Assembly (NCBI RefSeq): GCF_038592905.1
Contig: NZ_CP151943.1
Location: 3,298,501-3,362,500, forward strand
Source of the DNA: Neobacillus sp. FSL H8-0543
GTDB taxonomy: Bacteria > Bacillota > Bacilli > Bacillales > Cytobacillaceae
Direction: 5' to 3'
Length of the DNA: 64,000 bases
A program made the translations under genes and the position numbers. Within the stretch, counting starts at the first letter, position 1. Every line of letters begins with the position of its first letter. This document shows positions 34,047 through 45,993 of this stretch, piece after piece. Below the pieces are notes generated by a model. That model worked only from the letters and a program-made list of their open reading frames with translations. It was not told the DNA's origin and searched no databases.

Positions 34047-34901
34047 ATGGCAAAGAATGAAATATTTTCACTTATTCACTCAAGATACAATTCATTTACT
34101 AATACAGAAAAAAAGGTTGCTGATTACATTCTGGAAAATATTAAGGATGTAATATACATGTCAATAACTGATTTAGCTGATGCATGTGATGTGGGTGAGT
34201 CCAGTATTTTTAGATTTTGTAAAACCATGAAGCTTAAAGGGTATCAAGAGTTTAAAATTGTCTTAGCTCATAGCATTTCTCTTGATGAAGAAACCCCACA
34301 GCTTTCAGGTATAATTACAATGAAGGATACAATTGGAGAACTATCATCGAAAATTTTATCTACAAATGTGAGTGCCCTTACAGAAACCTTTAACCTCATA
34401 AATGAAATTGATATTTCTAATGCAATTGATAGTATGATTAAGGCCAATAGAATTCATTTTTTTGGAGTGGGTTCCTCATTAATGACGGCTATGGAAGCAA
34501 AGAATAAGTTTATGAGGATTGTCAATAAAACAGAGTGTTCTTTAGATTCTCATCTTCAAATCATGTCCGCTGCGCTAATGACAGAAAGTGATGTGGCTAT
34601 CCTAATTTCTTATTCTGGATCGACCAAGGATACAATTGAAGTGGCAAAGGTGGCCAAAGAAAGAGGAGCAAAGATTATTTCAATTACTCGTTTTGCCAAA
34701 TCGCCTTTGACCAGTTATTCCGATATTACATTGCTTTGCGGTGCAAATGAAGGCCCTCTCCAAGGAGGAAGCCTATCAGCAAAGATATCACAACTATACT
34801 TATTAGATCTCCTTTATATTGAATATTTTAAACGAACCAATAAAGAATCGATTCTTAATAAGGAAAGCACTGCTAAGGCAGTAATTGAAAAAATGCTATA
34901 A
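34047..34901 (+). CDS. MurR/RpiR family regulator of the sialate locus
   Basis: 284 residues: an N-terminal RpiR helix-turn-helix (NTEKKVADYILENIKDVIYMSITDLADACDVGESSIFRFCK) and a C-terminal SIS sugar-phosphate-binding domain (FFGVGSSLMTAMEAKNKF, ILISYSGSTKDTIEVAK). It is last in the locus and probably senses an intermediate such as ManNAc-6-phosphate and binds the GNAAATWATTTNC palindromes at 26869 and 27457. The start follows AGGAGAGG. A long terminator follows. Confidence 0.92.
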   Translation: MAKNEIFSLIHSRYNSFTNTEKKVADYILENIKDVIYMSITDLADACDVGESSIFRFCKTMKLKGYQEFKIVLAHSISLDEETPQLSGIITMKDTIGELSSKILSTNVSALTETFNLINEIDISNAIDSMIKANRIHFFGVGSSLMTAMEAKNKFMRIVNKTECSLDSHLQIMSAALMTESDVAILISYSGSTKDTIEVAKVAKERGAKIISITRFAKSPLTSYSDITLLCGANEGPLQGGSLSAKISQLYLLDLLYIEYFKRTNKESILNKESTAKAVIEKML

Positions 34902-34905
34902 TAGT

Positions 34906-34955
34906 ATGCCAACAAAAAAAACATATGGTTGGCCATGTGTTTTTTTTGTTGGCAT
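34906..34955. terminator. Terminator at the end of the sialate locus
   Basis: A very long hairpin: ATGCCAAC followed by eight A pairs with eight T followed by GTTGGCAT. It can act on both convergent strands. Confidence 0.85.
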
Positions 34956-34960
34956 CTGCC

Positions 34961-36517
34961 TTAGATTAGAACCTGTTCTAAATTATGAATATTACTATCC
35001 TTAAGCCCCATTACTGCTATTGGGGCTGAGTTTTGAATTTTCACATTACGTATCTGAACAAATTTAGCCCTATTAACACCTCCAAAAGCCTTTATATCAA
35101 CGCCAGCCTTTCTAAAGTTTGATATTGAAAGGTTTTGAAGGCTAACATTTCTAGCCCGATACTGAATGGCTATCACTGGGTTTCCTTTGTAATCATAATC
35201 TGGGTCCCCAATGAGGGTGAAGTGATTGATCACAACATTTTTATAGGCGGAAACAACCATACCACGCGGAGCCGACTCCTGATATAAGTCCGTAAATATG
35301 GGTGCAATGGCGACCAGATTTGTTGCTAGTATATGATAGGCTGATTTTGATTCGATGTCGGTGCTTTTGTGATGTCCGATATGGCGAAAGTTATAGGATC
35401 GGTTATCGTTCACTGAAATATGGCCAACAATTTGTACATTAGAGGCTGCTGAAGAATTTTGATGTGCCTTGATTTCGATGCCGCCAAAGCATCTAGCTGT
35501 TGAATTATTCACCAGTAATACATTACGCGAACCATCATCAATTTCAATTCCGTTGGAGTTTGAAAAGCCTATCCGATGGCTGCGCCCGCTCGGATCGCAC
35601 ATATGTGAGTTCGAGATCATGATGTAGTCACTATGATGGGTGGTAATGCCGTCATCACCAAAACCATGACCGTTCAAATTGTCAAGCCAAACATACATAC
35701 TTCCTCCCCGTGCACGGTATCCGTCACCGCCATAATTGTAAAGTGTAGACGAGATATCGAAGCAGTGGAGGCCAGGATTGATTCCCTCCACGTCCTTCAC
35801 CCAGCCAAAGATAACATTGGCATAGGTTAAACAGCTTGAATGATTACCCCATGTCGCTGTCTTTTTTACCTCTCCAAGCCTCTCCACATTCCAATCCAAG
35901 CTTAATCCTTCTACGAAAACATGATGATTTCCCTTCCAGTGGTTGGCGTTGGTAATCAATCTAGTTCCTTTTCCCGCACGGTCATGGAGTTTAATGATTG
36001 TTCTGCCTTTACCAGTGCCAATGAGGTATGTACAGGATGGAAGGAGAATTCCTTTCGTAATAAAAATCCCTTCTGGTACAAATACTTTTACCCGTCCAGT
36101 CCCGATTGCCTTGTTAAAAGCAGCCGTACAATCCGTTTTTCCATCGCCAATCGCTCCATAATCAACTACGTTCACTTCACGCGTAAGGTTAGTTACTAAG
36201 CGATCATATTCCCTATCCAACTTTGTCATCCACTCGGGAGATACGTTACCTTCTGAATCCACATATGTTTTAGTTCTCTCCAATATTCTTAATGGTTTAG
36301 CGATAAAACGAAACAAAACTTCAAGAGGCTTTTGTGAAATGGGTACTTTCTTAGAGACAATCTTGTTTTTCTGTGGTGAAATGCTTTTTTCAAGTTGTTC
36401 CTGAAAGATTTGTTCTGTTTCTTGAATGGCCTTTTTTATATTTAGATGTTTTTTAGTTATCCGTACAAGAAGGTCTGCGTTCTTTCTTGGGTCATGCGTT
36501 TTATCTAAATGAATCAT
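34961..36517 (-). CDS. Right-handed beta-helix protein (pectate lyase 3 / GH28-like fold)
   Basis: 518 residues from the ATG at 36515-36517 (GGAGTG upstream); a longer frame to 36583 gives an improbable N-terminus. The central NVVDYGAIGDGKTDCTAAFNKAI is the hallmark of the Pectate_lyase_3 family, followed by many short beta-helix rungs rich in Asn, His and Gly. The first 120 residues are charged and helical. It lacks a signal peptide. Such proteins act on polysaccharides or form phage or spore-surface fibres; the role here is unknown. Confidence 0.8.
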   Translation of the reverse strand: MIHLDKTHDPRKNADLLVRITKKHLNIKKAIQETEQIFQEQLEKSISPQKNKIVSKKVPISQKPLEVLFRFIAKPLRILERTKTYVDSEGNVSPEWMTKLDREYDRLVTNLTREVNVVDYGAIGDGKTDCTAAFNKAIGTGRVKVFVPEGIFITKGILLPSCTYLIGTGKGRTIIKLHDRAGKGTRLITNANHWKGNHHVFVEGLSLDWNVERLGEVKKTATWGNHSSCLTYANVIFGWVKDVEGINPGLHCFDISSTLYNYGGDGYRARGGSMYVWLDNLNGHGFGDDGITTHHSDYIMISNSHMCDPSGRSHRIGFSNSNGIEIDDGSRNVLLVNNSTARCFGGIEIKAHQNSSAASNVQIVGHISVNDNRSYNFRHIGHHKSTDIESKSAYHILATNLVAIAPIFTDLYQESAPRGMVVSAYKNVVINHFTLIGDPDYDYKGNPVIAIQYRARNVSLQNLSISNFRKAGVDIKAFGGVNRAKFVQIRNVKIQNSAPIAVMGLKDSNIHNLEQVLI

Positions 36518-36695
36518 TTTTTTCACTCCAAAGTATAACTTACTTTTATTATGTACTAATAAATATATGTTTAGGTATAACATATATGCAATTCCGAATA
36601 TTTCGTGAACTTAGAGGGGATGGTTTGGTTTATCGAAATAGTAAATGCATGAAAAACAATAAGAAACCACTAGAGTAGATTTGTTTTTAATCTAA

Positions 36696-36762
36696 AAAAA
36701 GCTGAGTGGGGTTGTTTGAAAATCGTAAAATTGCAGATTGTCAAACAACTCTATCAGCTTTT
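36696..36762 (-). terminator. Terminator of the GYF-RDD gene
   Basis: Arms AAAAGCTGA...GTTGTTTGA and TCAAACAAC...TCAGCTTTT pair across a loop of about 20 nt. On the minus strand the stem ends in a T-run. Confidence 0.7.
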
Positions 36763-37509
36763 CTAAATATAAATACCAGCTACTAACAATGCAGCGGGAA
36801 AGCATCCGGCAATAAAAATTCTTGCCAAACTTACTTTACCATATAAAATGACTGTTCCAATCTTATGATCCCATGTAGACATTCCATGCCCCTTCAGGTC
36901 ACGATAAGAAAAAAGGAAACAAATAAGATTAAGAATCGGAATTCCAAAACCCATTCCAGCACCAGAAACGAAAATACTGCGCTTGAAGGCAGTTTGGAAA
37001 TTAAGTTGCCCGCCGTCAACACATTTGATCTTTGTATTTAAGAAAGCCTTTCCAAAAGTATTGCCAAAAATAGCAATGAAAATAGGTTCAACAATCATCC
37101 AAGTAATTAAACTGATGATAAAGATTGTTAGAGCCGATTTATCCGTTATAAATTTAGGGGAGAAAATTGTAACTAAGGTAATGAGGAACAAAGAAAACAA
37201 TGAAAGGTCTAGAAATCTAGCTAAATATCTTACATAGGGTCGCCCGTTTGGATAAGTAGCTTCTTCATATTCTTTATCAGTTTTGAATTTGTCAGGTAGG
37301 AGATGAATTCTTGTAGACTCGAAGATGCATTCAGTGAACATTTCTAGTGTTTTAGCCATTTGCCAACACTTCATACTTTTATTCCATACAAATGTGTCAC
37401 CTGTTAAGACTCTTTGTTCAATTAACTTTTGTAATTCAAACAAACAGACAGGTCCCTGTTGCTGATGATCCTTAATAAAAAACCATATACTTCCTTCGGT
37501 TGATTCCAT
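36763..37509 (-). CDS. GYF_2-RDD membrane protein
   Basis: 248 residues. Residues about 5-60 form a GYF_2 domain (WFFIKDHQQQGPVCLFELQKLI...TFVWNKSMKCWQMAKT). The rest is an RDD domain with three to four membrane helices: RYLARFLDLSLFSLFLITL, LITWMIVEPIFIAIFGNTFGKAFLNTKI and a C-terminal helix. RDD proteins are linked to ion transport or membrane stress; GYF_2 suggests protein binding. The start is preceded by GGGGGCGATC. Function unknown. Confidence 0.82.
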   Translation of the reverse strand: MESTEGSIWFFIKDHQQQGPVCLFELQKLIEQRVLTGDTFVWNKSMKCWQMAKTLEMFTECIFESTRIHLLPDKFKTDKEYEEATYPNGRPYVRYLARFLDLSLFSLFLITLVTIFSPKFITDKSALTIFIISLITWMIVEPIFIAIFGNTFGKAFLNTKIKCVDGGQLNFQTAFKRSIFVSGAGMGFGIPILNLICFLFSYRDLKGHGMSTWDHKIGTVILYGKVSLARIFIAGCFPAALLVAGIYI

Positions 37510-37637
37510 TTGATCGCCCCCAGTTAGGTAAATTATACCACGTTAAATTTTTTCCGAACTTTATTGGTTTTGTGTAAATTTGTATAATTTTCAACAATTC
37601 GCTTCAAAATACTAACATACGTTCGGAGGTGGATAAA

Positions 37638-37951
37638 TTGGAACAGCAGGATTTCGAAAAGGTATTCGAAGAGTATAAGCAGCAAAGTGAGCAACAAGCC
37701 CAAGTAGAAGCAGATCAAAGTAATACAAGTCACAAAGAACACTTTGTGGCAGTAAAGAAAAATGATGATGGGATATCATGGCCTTCAAAACCAGCTCAGG
37801 GCGGGAATTGGATTACATTACCGCTCTAACAGAAGCCAAAGCAGGCAATTTAGCTAATGTCGATGTCTTTCATAAATACGGCAGAGATATTATTCGCAGT
37901 GAACCTGATGGGATTAAAGAAAATAACCTTGACCAATTACCCGAATTTTAA
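37638..37951 (+). pseudogene. DUF3892 family gene split by a -1 frameshift
   Basis: The first frame starts near the strong site CGGAGGTGG (TTG at 37638 or GTG at 37629) and reads to HFVAVKKNDDG, then loses family similarity. Switching frame at the GGG of 37770-37772 gives IMAFKTSSGRELDYITALTEAKAGNLANVDVFHKYGRDIIRSEPDG...LPEF, the DUF3892 core, ending at 37951. One extra G would restore a single protein of about 105 residues. It is either a true pseudogene or a base-call error at the short G-run. The terminator after it is intact. Confidence 0.82.
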
Positions 37952-37969
37952 CGAAAATCCTAAATAAAG

Positions 37970-37998
37970 AAAGGCCTGAGGAATTCTCCTCAGGCTTT
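37970..37998. terminator. Bidirectional terminator between the DUF3892 and GyrI-like genes
   Basis: Stem AAAGGCCTGAGGA / TCCTCAGGCTTT with a 4-nt loop, between convergent genes. Confidence 0.85.
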
Positions 37999-38003
37999 GT
38001 CTT

Positions 38004-38630
38004 TTATTGTTTAGAAACCTTAATTCTTAAAACTGTTTTTTGTTTTTCAGGTGCTGTTTTCCTTGCATCTGTGATGTAGATTTCTTTGTGACGCTTATCA
38101 ATCCTTGTTAAACCTTGCTCCTCACAATAACTTGCAATGATGGCAAAAGTTTCTGGTTCGTTCTCATAACTGCCATGATGCATCATCTGAACACAAAGCC
38201 CATCGGCTAATCGTACAAACTTTGCCGTCTCAATCGGCAAGTTTTTCTTCTTAGCCTTCACACTTTCAACGGCTTTAGCGAATAGCTCTTCTGTCAAAAA
38301 GTCAGGCTGGCGTATCATTAGTTGATAGACAAAATGATTTTTATCCAGATAATTTAAGGTTCTACCGACTTCATCTAAATCCCAGATTCCCTCAAGAGGG
38401 AAAACGGTGTATTCATAGTAACCTTCAGGGGTGAAGCCACTTTTTGGCATCATTCGAATTGCATAGGACAAAGCATATAATAGTTCGATATTTAAACGAA
38501 AAGCCTCACTATCTGGAGATCCTGCCCCGTGAACAGTGATATACATTTTTTCAGTATCATTGTACAGCGTTGGTATGTTTTTTGGTAAGTAAGCTTCCTT
38601 ATCTTTTTTGCGCCATTCATACTTCATCAT
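38004..38630 (-). CDS. GyrI-like small-molecule-binding protein
   Basis: 208 residues. MYITVHGAGSPDSEAFRLNIELLYALSYAIRM, EYTVFPLEGIWDLD and MHHGSYENEPETFAIIASYCEEQGL match the GyrI-like (SOUL/BacA_C-type) domain found alone or at the C-terminus of transcription activators. No DNA-binding domain is present, so it probably binds a small ligand. The site is weak (GAAGGTGG about 9 nt before the start). Ligand unknown. Confidence 0.8.
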   Translation of the reverse strand: MMKYEWRKKDKEAYLPKNIPTLYNDTEKMYITVHGAGSPDSEAFRLNIELLYALSYAIRMMPKSGFTPEGYYEYTVFPLEGIWDLDEVGRTLNYLDKNHFVYQLMIRQPDFLTEELFAKAVESVKAKKKNLPIETAKFVRLADGLCVQMMHHGSYENEPETFAIIASYCEEQGLTRIDKRHKEIYITDARKTAPEKQKTVLRIKVSKQ

Positions 38631-38827
38631 TTGCTAAAGCCACCTTCAATTTCTGAATTTTGATAACTCCTATATCATCAGTTTACTCTGTAAAGACACT
38701 ATCACACAATATGACGATTAAGTATTATCTATTGCTTTACTCCAGAAGTGGGTAGAGCAATTTCAGTTAAAGGAAATAGAGCTTTTTTGGTGAATATATA
38801 CCTTATGAGGAATGGAAGGGGATCGCT

Positions 38828-39205
38828 TTGAAAAGAATTTTACTAAGTGTAGTTTTCATTGTATTAGTAGTGTTTGGATTGATCATATTTAGGTTCGGAA
38901 GTGCATTATTTCAGGAAGGAAACCCTGTACCGATATTGACTTCAATTTTGAAACTGGACCTTACAATGAGTGATTATGAACAGTTTTCAGAAACCAATCA
39001 GAATACTAGATATGTGTCAGTGAATACTGGTAGTTCTCGTTTTGATGTAATTAAGAATTTCATGGATGAAAAGGGATGGAGTTTTAAAGAGCAAATGGGT
39101 TCAGGATTAGTCTATACGAAAAATAAGGAGCAATTAGTTGTGGAAACAAGGCAATATACAAAGCATTATTTAATATGGGATATACCGAAGGAAGTATTTA
39201 ACTAA
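38828..39205 (+). CDS. Hypothetical membrane-anchored small protein
   Basis: 125 residues from a TTG start (site GGAAGGGGATC). One N-terminal hydrophobic helix (ILLSVVFIVLVVFGLIIFRFG) is followed by an extracytoplasmic domain of about 95 residues rich in aromatic and polar residues. I recognise no family. It stands alone between the GyrI-like and VOC genes. Confidence 0.6.
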   Translation: MKRILLSVVFIVLVVFGLIIFRFGSALFQEGNPVPILTSILKLDLTMSDYEQFSETNQNTRYVSVNTGSSRFDVIKNFMDEKGWSFKEQMGSGLVYTKNKEQLVVETRQYTKHYLIWDIPKEVFN

Positions 39206-39351
39206 GGTTAAAAAGTAAGCTTATATTCAAAGCACTTAATGACTAGACTTATAAAATTGAAACAGGAGTTATGACTAATGTGTTTTTTGCTTGCACCCTG
39301 ATTGTTAACACATCATAATAAGGAATAACTATCATAGGAGGAAAAAATAGT

Positions 39352-39735
39352 ATGAAAATCATTGTTACCAGTTTATTTGTTGAAGATCAAGACAAGGCAT
39401 TAGAGTTTTATACAAAAAAGCTAGGCTTTGTAAAAAAGCATGACGTACCCACCGGTGAATACAGGTGGATAACACTTGTTTCTCCAGGTGAACAAGACGG
39501 TACGGAACTTTTGCTCGAACCGAATGTCCATCCTGCTGCAAAGGACTATCAAAAGAAGATAGTTGAAGAAGGCATCCCAGCAACAATGTTTGGTGTTGCT
39601 GATATTCATAAAGAGTACAAGCAACTAATAGAAAAGGGCGTAACGTTTACTATGGAACCGACAAAAATGGGTGATGTCACAATAGCTGTCTTCGACGATA
39701 CATGCGGCAACCTTATTCAGATCATCCAGCAGTAA
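39352..39735 (+). CDS. VOC family protein (glyoxalase-like)
   Basis: 127 residues. VTSLFVEDQDKALEFYTKKLGFVKKHDVPTGEYRWITLVSP and the C-terminal VTIAVFDDTCGNLIQIIQ are typical of small VOC enzymes. The metal-ligand pattern is incomplete at the first position (Ser/Leu instead of His). Function unknown. The start follows TAGGAGG. A strong terminator at 39796-39822 is shared with leuD. Confidence 0.85.
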   Translation: MKIIVTSLFVEDQDKALEFYTKKLGFVKKHDVPTGEYRWITLVSPGEQDGTELLLEPNVHPAAKDYQKKIVEEGIPATMFGVADIHKEYKQLIEKGVTFTMEPTKMGDVTIAVFDDTCGNLIQIIQQ

Positions 39736-39795
39736 CTTCATGACGAAGTAAAGTAGTTTTAACGACTTTGTTGATATGTTTTATATACATAGAAG

Positions 39796-39822
39796 AAAGG
39801 GCTCAGTGAACTGAGCCCTTTT
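39796..39822. terminator. Bidirectional terminator between the VOC gene and leuD
   Basis: Stem AAAGGGCTCAGT / ACTGAGCCCTTT with a 2-3 nt loop, A-rich before and T-rich after. It closes the BCAA operon on the minus strand. Confidence 0.9.
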
Positions 39823-39852
39823 GTAATTCTTCTCTCTTTTATGCGAGTGCTA

Positions 39853-40434
39853 TTATTGTGCAAGCTCGTACTGCTTGATTTTGTCTTCATAGGTTAAGGT
39901 AACACCGATTTCATCCCAGCCATTAAGTAGCATTTCCTTCGGATAGGGAGGGATATCAAATGTAACTTCTAATCCCTGATTATCATAAACTACTTGATCC
40001 TTAAGATTTACTGTTAGTGTATATTCTTCGGATTCAGCCTTATTGATAATGGCTTGAACATGGTCTTCACTAATTTGAATGGCAAGAATGCCATTTTTCA
40101 CACAGTTGTTTTTAAATATATCTGCATAGCTAGGAGCAATTACTATCCTAAAACCAAAGTCCTGAATAGCCCACGGCGCATGTTCACGGGAAGAACCACA
40201 GCCAAAATTTTCACCAGCTACTAAAATGGAGGCACCCTTATATTTTGGATTGTTCAGAGAAAAGTCCTTCCGCAGATTGCCATCATCATCATAACGCCAA
40301 TGATAGAATAAAAATTGTCCAAAGCCACTGCGTTCAATTCGTTTCAAGAATTGTTTCGGAATAATTTGATCTGTATCGATATTAGAGCGGTTTAATGGAT
40401 AAACCAGACCTTTATGAGTACGTAATGGTTCCAT
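39853..40434 (-). CDS. leuD: 3-Isopropylmalate dehydratase small subunit
   Basis: 193 residues, swivel domain of isopropylmalate isomerase, which converts 2- to 3-isopropylmalate with LeuC. NIDTDQIIPKQFL, GENFGCGSSREHAPWAI and IAPSYADIFKNNC are the family motifs. It starts 2 nt after the leuC stop, so it is translationally coupled, and it is the last gene of the operon. Confidence 0.97.
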   Translation of the reverse strand: MEPLRTHKGLVYPLNRSNIDTDQIIPKQFLKRIERSGFGQFLFYHWRYDDDGNLRKDFSLNNPKYKGASILVAGENFGCGSSREHAPWAIQDFGFRIVIAPSYADIFKNNCVKNGILAIQISEDHVQAIINKAESEEYTLTVNLKDQVVYDNQGLEVTFDIPPYPKEMLLNGWDEIGVTLTYEDKIKQYELAQ

Positions 40435-40436
40435 TT

Positions 40437-41855
40437 TTATAAAACCCCCTGTGCAGTAAATTGACGGACATCGACAAAATGTCCTGCAACCGCAGCGGCA
40501 GCTGCCATTTCGGGACTAACAAGATGGGTTCGAGAACCATTCCCTTGACGGCCTTCAAAATTGCGGTTCGAAGTGGAGGCACAGCGTTCACCTGATGGAA
40601 CGATGTCATCATTCATAGCTAAACACATACTGCAACCAGCCTCACGCCATTCAAAGCCGGCTTCTATAAAGACCCGATCCAGTCCTTCTTTTTCCGCAGC
40701 AAGCTTGATGCTGAATGAGCCTGGTACAACAATCGCAGTAACCGAAGGGCTAACCTTCCTTCCACGAACAACTTCTGCAGCTTTACGTAAATCGCTTATG
40801 CGAGAGTTTGTACATGAACCGATAAAAACATGGTCAATTTTTACACTTGAAATGGGTTGACCAGCCTCAAGACCCATATAGTGGAGAGCACGGCTGATTT
40901 CATCCTTTACATTCGCTTTCACTGCTTCTTCCGGATTAGGGACAGACGCTGAAATGGGGATACACATACCAGGGTTTGTACCCCAAGTCACCTGTGGCTC
41001 GACTTTAGACGCATCAATTTCTACAACGCGGTCGTAGGTAGCTTCTTCATCAGATGCAAGGGCGCGCCAGCTTGCAACAGCCTCATCAAACGCCTCGTCT
41101 TTAGGTACATGCCGACGACCTTTTAAGTATTTAAATGTTGTCTCATCCGGTGTAATTAGTCCAGCGCGGGCACCACCTTCAATCGACATATTACAAACGG
41201 TCATTCGCTCTTCCATCGAAAGTGCACGAATCGCTTCTCCTGTATATTCCATCACATAACCCGTTCCAAACTGTACTCCGAATTTACCGATAATCGCTAG
41301 AATTAGATCCTTCGCCGTTACACCCGTTCCAAGCTTGCCATTCACTTTTACATTCATGGTTTTTGGAGGTGCTTGCCAAAGTGTTTGCGTTGCAAGGACA
41401 TGCTCCACTTCACTGGTACCAATACCGAAAGCAAGAGCACCAAATGCCCCATGTGTAGACGTATGGCTATCGCCACAGACAATGGTTTTTCCAGGCTGTG
41501 TTAACCCAAGCTCTGGACCAATTACATGAACAATCCCATTATCGGGATGATGAATATCAGACAGCTCAATCCCGAATTGCTGGCAATTTTTTTTCAATGT
41601 ATCTATTTGATTTTTTGAGACAAGATCTTTAATTTCACTACGGTCACGTGTTGGTACATTATGATCCATTGTTGCATAGGTTAAGTCTGGGCGCCGGACT
41701 TTGCGTCCGTTCATCCGCAAACCTTCAAATGCCTGAGGAGAAGTCACTTCGTGAACAAGGTGTAAATCAATATAAAGTAAATCAGGCTTTCCTGCTTCTT
41801 GATGTACAACATGCTGCTCCCAAATTTTTTGGATGATATTTTTTGGTGTTTGCAT
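40437..41855 (-). CDS. leuC: 3-Isopropylmalate dehydratase large subunit
   Basis: 472 residues from the ATG at 41853-41855, with GAGGAAGGA upstream. The open frame continues another 97 codons upstream, but those are read from the 20-bp repeat array and are rejected as coding. The [4Fe-4S] ligands are in FIGSCTNSR and [31 protein letters not shown] is the aconitase-family block. It forms the isomerase with LeuD. The upstream untranslated segment within the operon is unusually long (375 nt), owing to the array. Confidence 0.97.
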   Translation of the reverse strand: MQTPKNIIQKIWEQHVVHQEAGKPDLLYIDLHLVHEVTSPQAFEGLRMNGRKVRRPDLTYATMDHNVPTRDRSEIKDLVSKNQIDTLKKNCQQFGIELSDIHHPDNGIVHVIGPELGLTQPGKTIVCGDSHTSTHGAFGALAFGIGTSEVEHVLATQTLWQAPPKTMNVKVNGKLGTGVTAKDLILAIIGKFGVQFGTGYVMEYTGEAIRALSMEERMTVCNMSIEGGARAGLITPDETTFKYLKGRRHVPKDEAFDEAVASWRALASDEEATYDRVVEIDASKVEPQVTWGTNPGMCIPISASVPNPEEAVKANVKDEISRALHYMGLEAGQPISSVKIDHVFIGSCTNSRISDLRKAAEVVRGRKVSPSVTAIVVPGSFSIKLAAEKEGLDRVFIEAGFEWREAGCSMCLAMNDDIVPSGERCASTSNRNFEGRQGNGSRTHLVSPEMAAAAAVAGHFVDVRQFTAQGVL

Positions 41856-41920
41856 AGCGTCCTTCCTCACGTTTATAGATTTATAGGTGGGGGAGTAGTC
41901 CCCGTTTCTTTTATATGGCC

Positions 41921-42160
41921 GCCGCAACTGGCGGATAAACGCCGCAACTGGCGGATAACCGTCCCAACTGGCGGATAAACGCCGCAACTGGCGGATAAAC
42001 GCCGCAACTGGCGGATAACCGTCCCAACTGGCGGATAAACGCCGCAACTGGCGGATAAACGCCGCAACTGGCGGATAAACGCCGCAACTGGCGGATAAAC
42101 GCTGCAACTGGCGGATAAACGCTGCAACTGGCGGATAACCTGCCACAACCAGTGGATAGC
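41921..42160. repeat. 20-bp tandem hairpin array between leuB and leuC
   Basis: Eleven consecutive units of exactly 20 bp (41921-42140) plus one degenerate unit to 42160. The plus-strand unit is GCCGCAACTGGCGGATAAAC, with only CCGTC and GCTGC variants. Each contains CCGC-AACTG-GCGG, a small hairpin on either strand. In the operon mRNA the unit reads GTTTATCCGCCAGTTGCGGC. All three frames are open across much of it, which produces long false open frames. It lies entirely between the leuB stop and leuC start. Confidence 0.92.
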
Positions 42161-42230
42161 CGGAAATTCCAACTTATAGTTAAGCCGCCAGGCCAACAAG
42201 CCTAGCGGCTAAAGCCAACCACTCAACTAC

Positions 42231-43337
42231 TTATATATAACAGCTCATAATACACTTTGAGGCATTTTGTGATTTGATATAATCGACAATTAGGCGAGTC
42301 ATTTCAACAGTACCAACTGGGCGCCCGTCAGGAACCTGAATATCTGCAGTATGGAAGCCTGCATCTAAAACAGATTGTACGGCCTCTTCAATCAGCTCCG
42401 CCTCGTCATCCAATTTGAAGGAATAGCGCAGCATCAGTGCTGCTGATAAAATCATTGCTACTGGATTGGCTACACCTTTCCCCGCAATGTCAGGTGCTGA
42501 GCCGTGAACAGGTTCATAAAGACCTAACCCGTCTTCTCGCAAACTAGCAGAAGGGAGCATGCCAAGAGATCCTGTTAAAACGGAGGCTTCGTCACTTAGA
42601 ATGTCACCAAACATATTCTCTGTCACAATTACATCAAACTGTGTTGGGCTTGTAATAAGCTTCATTGCGGCCGCATCGACTAAAACATGTTCAACCGTAA
42701 CATCTGGATATTGAGCTTTTTTCTCTTCAACAATCTCACGCCATAGCTTACTAGACTCTAAGACATTTGCTTTATCAACAGAAGTGAGGTGACCACGCCG
42801 CCCCTGTGCTGCTTGAAAGCCTTTATCGACAATCCTTTCAATCTCTTTTCGAGTATAGGAAAGTGTATCGACAACCACATTACCATCCTCACGGCGTTCG
42901 CTTGGGGTCCCAAAGTAAAGGCCACCTGTTAGTTCACGTACGATGAGAAGGTCACTGCCAGCTACCACTTCTTCTTTTAGAGGTGAGGCATGAAGCAAAT
43001 TTTTAAACCCTTTTATCGGTCTTAAGTTTGCATATAAGTCAAGTGCTTTGCGAATACCGAGCAATCCTCTTTCAGGCCGTAAATGGGAGGGGTTGTGATC
43101 CCATTTTGGGCCGCCAACTGCACCTAGTAATACCGCATCCGCCTGTTTGCAGGCATCAATCGTTGTTTCTGGTAGGGGAGTGCCGTATAAGTCGATGGCT
43201 GCTCCTCCAATCTCATGGGTTTCGAAGTGGAAATTGTGGTTAAATTCTTCAGCAACGGCACTTAGCACCTCTTTTGCAGAGCCAATGACTTCCTTACCAA
43301 TCCCATCACCAGGCAGTAAAACAATTCGTTTTTTCAT
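42231..43337 (-). CDS. leuB: 3-Isopropylmalate dehydrogenase
   Basis: 368 residues from the ATG at 43335-43337, with the site GAGGAGGTTG; the frame continues upstream without a start of comparable quality. It oxidatively decarboxylates 3-isopropylmalate to 2-oxoisocaproate. LLPGDGIGKEVIG, the substrate-binding LRPERGLLGIRK, TENMFGDILSDEASVL (Mg-binding Asp residues) and PVHGSAPDIAGKGVANP (NAD site) are intact. It is followed by 375 nt that contain the repeat array before leuC. Confidence 0.97.
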   Translation of the reverse strand: MKKRIVLLPGDGIGKEVIGSAKEVLSAVAEEFNHNFHFETHEIGGAAIDLYGTPLPETTIDACKQADAVLLGAVGGPKWDHNPSHLRPERGLLGIRKALDLYANLRPIKGFKNLLHASPLKEEVVAGSDLLIVRELTGGLYFGTPSERREDGNVVVDTLSYTRKEIERIVDKGFQAAQGRRGHLTSVDKANVLESSKLWREIVEEKKAQYPDVTVEHVLVDAAAMKLITSPTQFDVIVTENMFGDILSDEASVLTGSLGMLPSASLREDGLGLYEPVHGSAPDIAGKGVANPVAMILSAALMLRYSFKLDDEAELIEEAVQSVLDAGFHTADIQVPDGRPVGTVEMTRLIVDYIKSQNASKCIMSCYI

Positions 43338-43410
43338 TCGAAGCAACCTCCTCATCATTTTTAATAGCCTAATAGAAAAATAATACTCGTTTTTCCAATC
43401 AACCAATATC

Positions 43411-45976
<2,566 letters not shown>

Positions 45977-45993
45977 TCATCCTTCCAAAAATG

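Noticed and set aside
41856..42146. In-frame N-terminal extension of leuC with a repeated [11 protein letters not shown] peptide
   Set aside because: The extension is translation of the 20-bp repeat array. LeuC has its normal length from the ATG at 41855, which has a good ribosome binding site.
41921..42160. CRISPR array
   Set aside because: The 20-bp units abut with no spacers, and no cas genes are present.
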